This document shows positions 44,631 to 53,200 of a stretch of DNA of 64,000 nucleotides, one piece after another. The position numbers and the translations under genes were made by a program. Positions within the stretch are counted from its first letter, which is position 1; every line of letters starts with the position of its first letter. The stretch is taken from the NCBI GenBank assembly GCA_017442155.1, contig JAFSAU010000003.1, positions 86,696 through 150,695 on the forward strand, read 5' to 3'. Source of the stretch: Clostridia bacterium (GTDB lineage: Bacteria; Bacillota; Clostridia; UMGS1883; UMGS1540). Below the pieces are notes generated by a model. It was given only the letters and a program-made list of their open reading frames with translations. It did not search any database and had not been told where the DNA came from.

Positions 44631-47060
44631 TCAAATTGAATACCGTATTGTAATCGGTGTCAGAATGCCGCTCGGACCTGCTTCTTTCTCAAACATCTTT
44701 TGTTTTGTATGATACGGACCTTTGTAGCACTCTTCCCAGTCATCAAGTACTTTTGTATGTGCATATTGATTTCCGGGTGTAGTTGATACACGGACAATAA
44801 GCTCATTGTCTTTTTCCAGCAAACTGCCATCCACTTCAAAAACGTATGGTGCAAATAGTCGCGTACCCAAGGCTGTGCCGTTCAATTGAACATCGCAACC
44901 ATTTTCCACACGTCCAAGATCAATAGTTGCTTTTTTCCAGCAATCTGCTTTAAAACGAATCCTATAGGTTACTACGCCTGAAAATTCTTTGGAAAACAGT
45001 GATTCAAGACTCTCAGGACCGCACGGACGAAAAGATTCAGAAACCTGTTCCCATTCGTACCGTTCCCTGCCTATCGTAAATATTTTCTCCCGCCGCACTT
45101 CAAAATCGGAAATAACGCACACATCGTCCGTGCATACCATTCTTTCCTCTGCAGAAAAATGTTTTTCTGTTATTAAAAATATCCGTTCTTCGCCGGAGGC
45201 CAGCGTAATATCTTCTGTTTTTGCCGCATAAAGTTTGCCGTCGCGGGCATCTGCTTCGTATATATTTCCCTTTTCTTTAAATCTGACCGTAAAGTCAACA
45301 GGCTTTGTTCCTTCATTATAGAGGAGATATAGACTTCCGTCCGGTAAAATCCGCCTGCCTACAGCAACATCCTGCGATGAGATTTCCGCCGCCTTTGGTG
45401 CATCCGCTATATCGGCATCAGAAAGCACAACACCTCCCTGTGCCCGGAAAAGATTCAGTTTTTCCGTTGCTTTTACAGAAAGTTCATTGCATTTCGGCAT
45501 AACAACTGTTTTATACTCCGCTGTACCGGTACAAAGCATTCCGTCCTTACAAACAGCTGTTTCCAGAAAATCATCATCAATTAAATCAAAAACACAATGC
45601 TGTCGTTCTAACGCTTTCGCTAACGCATCAACCTCCTTGCCAGCCTCTGTCATTGCAGTCCCACCGCCCCAGAAAACCCGCATTGGCATATACAGGGCGC
45701 AGTCTGCCCCCCATTTCCCGAGACTCATCAGATAGGAAAGACGCGCTACATATTCATTGAACTCTCCAAGGTGTTCCCAGGTAGGCATAGCCGCATCGAA
45801 TTCCGGACGTTCTACCATCAGAAAGCGTTCCGTATTGCCGTAATAAGCTGAAATAATATTAATCAAATTTATACCACGTACCATCTGATACAGAATAACA
45901 TACCGCATCTGGTCAAATGTAAGTCCTCCGCCATAAACCCCGAAGGATTCCGTTACAGTATAATTCGCGCCAATCTGATTTGCTGCTGAGGATGCAAAAC
46001 GTGGAAAAAAGTGATTGTTTTCATTTCCCGGAAAAATTTGTCGCCATATAACGTCTATACCCGGAATATCCATGCAACGCAGTTGACGAAGACAATGATG
46101 ATATGAATGCTTAACACAGCCCAGCGTTTCATCCTCGCCTCCCAGATGTCCGGTGGCATACATACCATTTTCTCTGCACCATGTCCGGATTTTTAAAAAA
46201 TAGTTTTTCGCAAAAAGTTCTGCAACAAGATCCCAGAAATCCATCCGGGCCTTCCGTCCCACTTTGTCGACATCATTTTCCTGTGGGGCTGTAATATATT
46301 CCAGAACATCCAAAAGATCATATCCGTACCGCTTTTGAAAAATTCCAGGTAGTTCCGGACTCCAAGGGACTCTGCCTACGCCGGGTTCATCTGTAAAAAC
46401 TGCTTTTACTGTCTTTCCCAGATGCTCTCCCAGGTGTCTTTTATACCCCTCATGGGTAAGAGAAATGAAGGTTTCTGTCACCTCTTCTTCCAGAAGATTG
46501 GGTATTGCCGGATGCGTTCTGCTCCGCTCTGTATCCACATACAAAGAATATTCTGTAATCGGACTGTCGGTTACCGTTCCTGCCTTAATTCTTTTACCGT
46601 CTGCAAATGCGGCTAACGCCCCATCTGTAGGCATATACGGAGATGAGACTTGCTTCTTTATAATTACCTTGTATCCAAGCTGTGGTTTGGCTTCCACCAC
46701 TTTTCCACATGCTCCGCCCGACGGCCATCCGCCTTCGTCATATAACCATAGCTCCATGCCTTTCTCTGCCGCATACTCTACTGCAAACCGATATATTTTA
46801 AACCAATCCTCTGTCAAGTAATCCGGATCCATATACGTAGGACTGGTTTCCGGACGGAAATTTTTCGGAACAGGGAGAATGTACAATATTTTTATATTCT
46901 TTTCGTAATAGATATCCAGTCTTTCTCTAATTCCTTCTTCTGTAGCTGCACCATTCCAAAACCATCCATAACAAGGCCACAAACCAACCGGAGGAGCCAG
47001 AAACCGTCCCCCTTCAAAAAAATACTTTGTTTTTTGAATTTCTCCATGTGTAAACTGCAT
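44631..47060 (-). CDS. GH106-like glycoside hydrolase (putative alpha-L-rhamnosidase family)
   Basis: 809-residue cytoplasmic protein without a signal peptide. The N-terminal TIM-barrel begins with YGWFWNGAATEEGIRERLD (about 31-49), then GMELWLYDEGGWPSGGACGK near 100-120 and AVFTDEPGVGR near 220, the pattern of GH106 rhamnosidases and their broad relatives. A Rossmann-like middle region (about 470-600) and a C-terminal galactose-binding-like beta-sandwich (about 690-809, with TYRIRF and VENGCDVQLNG) follow. It is encoded 17 bases after the 1065-residue secreted protein. Activity on rhamnose, or on another deoxy-sugar or uronic-acid linkage, is uncertain. Confidence 0.82.
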   Translation of the reverse strand: MQFTHGEIQKTKYFFEGGRFLAPPVGLWPCYGWFWNGAATEEGIRERLDIYYEKNIKILYILPVPKNFRPETSPTYMDPDYLTEDWFKIYRFAVEYAAEKGMELWLYDEGGWPSGGACGKVVEAKPQLGYKVIIKKQVSSPYMPTDGALAAFADGKRIKAGTVTDSPITEYSLYVDTERSRTHPAIPNLLEEEVTETFISLTHEGYKRHLGEHLGKTVKAVFTDEPGVGRVPWSPELPGIFQKRYGYDLLDVLEYITAPQENDVDKVGRKARMDFWDLVAELFAKNYFLKIRTWCRENGMYATGHLGGEDETLGCVKHSYHHCLRQLRCMDIPGIDVIWRQIFPGNENNHFFPRFASSAANQIGANYTVTESFGVYGGGLTFDQMRYVILYQMVRGINLINIISAYYGNTERFLMVERPEFDAAMPTWEHLGEFNEYVARLSYLMSLGKWGADCALYMPMRVFWGGGTAMTEAGKEVDALAKALERQHCVFDLIDDDFLETAVCKDGMLCTGTAEYKTVVMPKCNELSVKATEKLNLFRAQGGVVLSDADIADAPKAAEISSQDVAVGRRILPDGSLYLLYNEGTKPVDFTVRFKEKGNIYEADARDGKLYAAKTEDITLASGEERIFLITEKHFSAEERMVCTDDVCVISDFEVRREKIFTIGRERYEWEQVSESFRPCGPESLESLFSKEFSGVVTYRIRFKADCWKKATIDLGRVENGCDVQLNGTALGTRLFAPYVFEVDGSLLEKDNELIVRVSTTPGNQYAHTKVLDDWEECYKGPYHTKQKMFEKEAGPSGILTPITIRYSI

Positions 47061-47077
47061 AAATAATACTCCTCAAA

Positions 47078-50000
47078 TCATTTTAGTGTCCAAATTGTTG
47101 CTTTTCCTTTCGGAGATAGGTTTTTGTTCCACAAAAAAGCTTTTACAAGAGTGGTATTTTTCTGCCGGCAGAAACGATTTTTTGCATAAACACCGGTTGT
47201 TTCTTTCATAAAAATCCCCTGAAGTTCGTTTTTAGCATTATAAAGTGAACATAGCAGGGTACTGCCCTCTGCATTAGGTACCAAAACAATCATATTTCCT
47301 TCTACAGCTTCTTCCATCGGAACAAAAAGATAGTCCACACACCCGGTTCCCGACAAAGTATCATTTTCTATTCCAATTGCCCCTTTTTCCGAAACAAACG
47401 GAGCAAGAATAATATTATCGTAGGCATACGTTCCTTTTGTTGTCCGATCACCGAACATCATTGTATACTTTCCGGTTTGCTTCGCTGTAAAATATACTGT
47501 ATACGTTTCCCAATCCGGTGCCGTTCTTCCCCACGACTTAACGGAATTCGTGGCAAGACCCGTATACATAATGCTGATATCCGGCTGTTCCCCTTTAAAA
47601 TCGAAGGACAATACATAGGTTTCGCCTTCATAAAGACATACTGTCTGGCGCAGATTTGCAGAGGCGTTTTGTACAGTATGCTCACGCATTTCAATATAGC
47701 CGTCCTTCAGGGTTGCGTTTCCGTATGCCTTCATATATTCGTTATATGAAAACCAACCGCCGCAAAGCAATTCACCATTCAAATAATCCAGACTGCCATT
47801 CTTGAGTAAATTCAGTTGAGAGCATTTTGTCAGGGACACATTGTCAACAGCTGCATAAACATCCTTCTCCACAGCTGAAAATTCCAAATACAAAGCATTG
47901 GCGTACCGGGGCATATTGAATGTAAATGTGATGGAACGCCACTGTCCTCCGGCTTCTTCCGCTGTTCCAAAGGTTTCCGAATACGACTTTTCTGCATCCA
48001 CATACTCCAGAGTATTGGCCTTGCAATAATCTGCCCATCTCGTAAAACCGTTTTCATCGTGTACAAAGAAGGATACATGTGCCTTCAATGCATTTTTTAC
48101 GCTTGATTTATAGGACAGAGTCAACTGATAAGAGGATATGGGAGATAGCCCGGAAATACGTTGACTCGCCAATGCCCCTTTAAACGGAAGAGAAATATAC
48201 TTGTTTTCTCCCGTCGATTCTGCAAGCAGAGAAACGGAACTGCTTTCATGATATGTTTTCTCTTCCGACACGCTTTGCAACGCCGCCAGTAAAGCCGGCT
48301 GTTCAAAGGTCAGAACAAACAGTTTCGCCACCTGGGCATTCATATAGTTGGAAAGCGGTGAGGCTGTGTTTGTGTCAGTCTCCGCACCGGCTTCCCTGAT
48401 TTTGAATGAACCGGTCACCGGCAAAGGAACTGAAATGTTTTTTCCTGTGTTACTCCGATTATGCAATACAAAATATGCCTGCTTTCCGTCAGCAACAGTT
48501 TTAATTTTATAATATGAACTATGGACTTCGGCTGCATTCTTACTGTCCGCAAGCACACTCCCATTGTTGCCAGTATACATTTCAAACAAAAGAGGTAACT
48601 CCTCTTTTGCAAAGTTGCCGAGACCCTCCCATGTATCTGCCCGATTCCAAAGAGGTCCGCGCGGATTTGTGATTGCATCGGAAATGGAATAATACCCGAT
48701 TCCCTTCGCGCCGCTTTCAAAACCACGGTAGACCTGCTGTCGAATATAATCGGTAGACCGGGCATCACTGCTACCGTAGCTCTGCACAATCGTATACACA
48801 GGCTTCCCACACTTTGCCGCCCGCACACACATTTCCGTCTGGGTGGTAACTTTTGCAGAATCATCACTGAACGGATAGGGATCGCAGGCCAATATATCAC
48901 AGTATTTTTCAGCAAGCGTATAGTATTGTGCCGGTGCCTGACAAATATATACAGGATGCACATCATCCCTATCACGAACAATTTTATAATTATCAAATAA
49001 CCATTCTGCTCTTTTATTATTGTTTCCGAGAACAAAAGGCTCGTCCATCGACGACCATGCAAAAATTGCCGGGTGGTCCTTATATTTCTCTACAATTTCT
49101 ATTGTATTATCATAATTATCAGGATGCCCACCGGGTTCCATAAAGGCACCGCCACCGGAATACAGGCACACCAACGCCTTAACATTATGTTCAAGATATG
49201 AATCCAGAAGGTCTTCCGAAAGCCACGAAGATGACACCTGTACTACATTTACTCCAATTTCCTTCAGTCGGGTATGATGGCCATCATCCACATGATAACC
49301 AATGACCGGATAAAACGGTTCACCGTTTATTCTGTAAACGCCGTCTTTCCCCAGAGCAGAGGGTCGCGGATACTTATATATCGCCTGAGAAAACACCTTT
49401 TCCTCCGTTGTCCCCTTCAACACTCTTGCCGTGACTGTATATTCTTTTTTTAAGTTCTGTAAAAGAGAAAGCGAAAAAGGAAAGGTTGCTTTTCCTCCGG
49501 AAAACGATACCGTCTGCGTTTTCAAAGCTTTTTCCATATACTCCAGTGTAAACTGAACTTTTTCACTGCCGGAAAGTGCATTCCCGTACACGGTTGCTTC
49601 CCCATTTTCCATGTCGGAATAATAAAAAATTTCGCTCGTGTCAAATGTATACTCTTCCGCTGTTTTAAAGAGGGAAACATCATCAAAATAACAGGTCCCT
49701 TCGTTATTTGTCATATAGAGGGAAATTTTTGCTGTCGAAACCTTATGGGATGTTCGGAAAGCCGTCTGGAGCGTATACCATTTTCCTGCTGTCGGCAACG
49801 ATTCCAGATAATCCCCTATTCCGCAATCTGTTCCGTCCTCTGCAAAATAGGAAACCATAACGGTGACGTTTTCTTCTGAACCACCATCCATATAAAGCGA
49901 AGCCGTAAGAACATAGTCCGTTTCAGGCTCTATGGAGATAATCTGTGAAGCAATTGTATCTTTATATTTAATGCCTAAACCATAGGAACCGTTTTGTTTA

Positions 50001-50275
50001 ACCGTAGAGCTTGCAAAAGCATAGGTACTCCCCCGATTATATTGCCATCCGGACGGAACACCTCCTGATACCGATTCAAAGTCGCCATTGGTTAAAAGAT
50101 TTTGAGATGAAGCATCCCATGTCTTTGGGACATGGGATGCGCCACCATGCAAAATCCATCCTTCAGGCGCATAATTGCTAACTGTTTCAAACCCTCCATT
50201 CTGTATATATGCCAATGCTGAAAAAGATTGAAACAGTAATACTGCAATCAGAAATACCACAATGGATTTTCGCAT
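47078..50275 (-). CDS. Secreted TIM-barrel glycosidase-like protein with carbohydrate-binding modules
   Basis: 1065 residues with a signal peptide (about 1-22). Domains in order: N-terminal CBM_4_9-like beta-sandwich (about 55-210, LLTNGDFESVSGGVPSGWQ), an Ig-like domain, a TIM-barrel (about 310-575; YRINGEPFYPVIGYHVDD, then SSMDEPFVLGN near 408), a small beta domain, and two C-terminal carbohydrate-binding beta-sandwiches (about 680-1000). DEP at the end of strand 4 fits the acid/base position of clan GH-A; the place expected for the nucleophile reads TIVQSYGS, without Glu. No anchor, so it is probably free or loosely bound. Related to the barrel of the neighbouring 1713-residue protein. Confidence 0.82.
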   Translation of the reverse strand: MRKSIVVFLIAVLLFQSFSALAYIQNGGFETVSNYAPEGWILHGGASHVPKTWDASSQNLLTNGDFESVSGGVPSGWQYNRGSTYAFASSTVKQNGSYGLGIKYKDTIASQIISIEPETDYVLTASLYMDGGSEENVTVMVSYFAEDGTDCGIGDYLESLPTAGKWYTLQTAFRTSHKVSTAKISLYMTNNEGTCYFDDVSLFKTAEEYTFDTSEIFYYSDMENGEATVYGNALSGSEKVQFTLEYMEKALKTQTVSFSGGKATFPFSLSLLQNLKKEYTVTARVLKGTTEEKVFSQAIYKYPRPSALGKDGVYRINGEPFYPVIGYHVDDGHHTRLKEIGVNVVQVSSSWLSEDLLDSYLEHNVKALVCLYSGGGAFMEPGGHPDNYDNTIEIVEKYKDHPAIFAWSSMDEPFVLGNNNKRAEWLFDNYKIVRDRDDVHPVYICQAPAQYYTLAEKYCDILACDPYPFSDDSAKVTTQTEMCVRAAKCGKPVYTIVQSYGSSDARSTDYIRQQVYRGFESGAKGIGYYSISDAITNPRGPLWNRADTWEGLGNFAKEELPLLFEMYTGNNGSVLADSKNAAEVHSSYYKIKTVADGKQAYFVLHNRSNTGKNISVPLPVTGSFKIREAGAETDTNTASPLSNYMNAQVAKLFVLTFEQPALLAALQSVSEEKTYHESSSVSLLAESTGENKYISLPFKGALASQRISGLSPISSYQLTLSYKSSVKNALKAHVSFFVHDENGFTRWADYCKANTLEYVDAEKSYSETFGTAEEAGGQWRSITFTFNMPRYANALYLEFSAVEKDVYAAVDNVSLTKCSQLNLLKNGSLDYLNGELLCGGWFSYNEYMKAYGNATLKDGYIEMREHTVQNASANLRQTVCLYEGETYVLSFDFKGEQPDISIMYTGLATNSVKSWGRTAPDWETYTVYFTAKQTGKYTMMFGDRTTKGTYAYDNIILAPFVSEKGAIGIENDTLSGTGCVDYLFVPMEEAVEGNMIVLVPNAEGSTLLCSLYNAKNELQGIFMKETTGVYAKNRFCRQKNTTLVKAFLWNKNLSPKGKATIWTLK

Positions 50276-50291
50276 TTTCTATTCACCCTTT

Positions 50292-53200
50292 TTATCTATA
50301 AATTACACCAAGCTGCATCATATAAGCCCAGGACAGGTATAGAATATTTTCGCCTGCACGTACATCCTCGTAATCGATTTTATAGCACTTTCCGGTATCT
50401 TTTTCGTATACCAATACATTGAACATGGTAGAAAAAGACCAGAAGTTAAACATACGCTCATGCGGCTGTGTCACGATAAAACCCATATCCACAACCTTAT
50501 CCATTCTGAAGTAACCCACAAAACGCTGTACATAATGTGTGTCTTCCCCTAAAGCCGGATTCATTGTTCCGACAGAAGGAGGCGAATCGGCCCGGAAATA
50601 TACCTGCATTGCCGCCACCTTACCTGTAAACGGATCCAGTTCCCATGCAACCACGTCGCCATTATGCAACTGAGAAGGCTTAATAGTTTTCGGTTTGCTT
50701 GCCAAACCATTTGCTGAAACAGTAGACGCTTCATCGTTTCTCGGATTTGTCATGCACCATGAGCCGAAACTGATATCAAAGTCTGCCGACGGAATTTCCA
50801 GCTTCTTTTCATTGTTTCTATTGTCCCGAACACGGAGAATCAGCGTTTCAAACCCATCCGCATCTAAAGCTTTCGATGTCCCGATGACTACGCCTGCCGG
50901 TGCAATTTCCGTAACATCATTTGCCACTTCCGTTATCATAACAACTGCGCCGAGATAATACTCCGAAGAAAGGTCATATAAATATCCGCTTTCCAGACTG
51001 CCCATGCCTTCATGGGTGATTTCAGAGGCCGGAACAACCGCATAATCCTTTTCGTTTTCGGAATAAGCAGCCGGCACGGAGAACCAGACAGTGCTTGCAT
51101 TATGTCTGTATTTCGAGCCGTATTTATAGAAGCCGCTTCTCAGTCCGTCTGCATACCCTACATAGTTGAATGCATCCACATCGCCCTGATATAGAAAGCC
51201 TGTGTTGGAAATGTCCAATGCTGTTGTAAGCTCTGTCAGTTTTCCTTCCTCATTGGTTTCATAAACCACAAGCTGGCCCTTCGGCTCCCCAAGTGCGTTA
51301 AACAGTTCCGTGTTATTCAGTACATCCGCGTGTTTTGTAGGTACGTTGTTCACCGTCAATTTGTCGGCTCCCTCAAATATTTTCATTTCATTATTCATGG
51401 TGAAAATACGGAAGGAAATCTTTGCATCTACGCCCTTACCCATCTGTGCCTTCGTAAAGTAACCATAGTTACGACGTGCCATAGAGGTATCCACAGCCGC
51501 AATTTTTCCGCTGTAATCCTGAGAGAACTTAGCTTTCATATCCAGAGACGGCTTTTTCAGCTTACGGGATTCCAGCAAGCTTTTTGCAATTTTGTACTCC
51601 GTTCCGTCAATAACGACTGTCTTATCTCCGATTTCGGAAACCGTTCCTGTTACATTACGGGAAGAATACCGAACGATGCAAACCTTGTTGTCCTCGCTTG
51701 TTGCAATAGACAAAATACTGAATTCGCCGACTACGGAAATCGGAGCTTCCTCGCCGTTGGAACGGTAAAGAACTTTTCTGGCATTTGGGTCCGTTGTATC
51801 AAACTGAAGGCTTTCTCCTTCTTTAAATGTAATTGTATTTTCCAAAGTGTAAACCTTGTCAACCACGCGGTTTACATATGTCCATACAATAATATAGTCT
51901 ACGGAGCTGCCGCTGTTTGAAATCAGCGCAACTGTACCTTCTCCTCCCGTTATATCTTCTGCTGTCCAGCCGGACTTATATCTGCCGTTCTTGATAAGCT
52001 GTGCACCTGCAATATTTTCATAAACCTCTTCCTTGCCAGTATCATAGCAGAGGTGCGATGTGTTGGTTTTACCGGCAGAAATCATATCCTTATCAAGTTC
52101 AAGCACGGAAACGGCTCTATGGGGTTTAATGTACCTGACCGTTCTTACTTCATCCTCTTCAGAAGCATACACAGAAACCTTCTGTCCGAGATAGTCCTTG
52201 CCGCCCTCAAATACGAGACCGCCGATCACCGTCTGTTCCCTCTTCAGAGAATCCGATGTATACCAGTTCTGTTCGACAACACCGGTGAACTTGTATATCT
52301 TCTTATACATCTCAAGAAGGGTTTCTTCTGCGGTCGCATACCGACCATCGGCACCGGTGCCGTAGGATGCAGGTGATACCACATAAATATCAAGTGCGTT
52401 GGCAATCAACATTGCCACTTCACCGCCGCGAAGATGCTCCGCCATCGGTGAAACACCCTTTATAAGGTTAATTTGATTTGCAACGCCGAGATAGCCGCCG
52501 TCACGCGCCGTATACACGCCGTAACCCAGAAGCTCCACCAAAGCTTCCACAGCTTCCTCAAAGCGAATTGCCTTCAGGTCATCCTCAAAGTAGCTATACT
52601 CTGCTCCCGTAATCCCAGAAATCAAGGCTTCAAATTCGCCCTTTGTTACAGAGATTTCTGCAGAAACCTCACCGATATCGAGAGCTTTCAAGAGGTCTGT
52701 CGCATCGCTCCAGTTTTTGAGCGTAATTTCAGAAGGTGTATCCGTAAAGGAAATCACTTCTTTTTCTTCCGGCATTTCTTCCGGTGTGTCTTCCGGGGTC
52801 ACTTCCGGAAACTCTGCATCCCGAAGACGGAACAGAAGCACTGCCGCCTGGGCTCGGGTTGTAAAGTCGAGGGGACGGAGGGTTCCGTCACCGTTACCCT
52901 GCACAACGCCGGCCGCTGCCATTGCGGAAATACTGTTCTTCGCGTAGTCTGCTACCTGTTCCCAATCAGAGAACACGGGTGTCTCCCCTTCATAGTTTGC
53001 TACGCCGCGTGCTCTTGCACTGACTGCGAAAAGGTCCTGTCTTGTAATAGGTGCCCCGGGGTTGAAGTTTCCGTTTTCGTCTCCGTTTACAATGCCAAGG
53101 GTGCGCGCTGTTTTTACTTCGGCTGTGTCGCAGTCCGGGAACGCTTCCCCATCGCCGGAAAGACCAAGGGTACGCACTAAGAACACAACAAAATCTTCTC

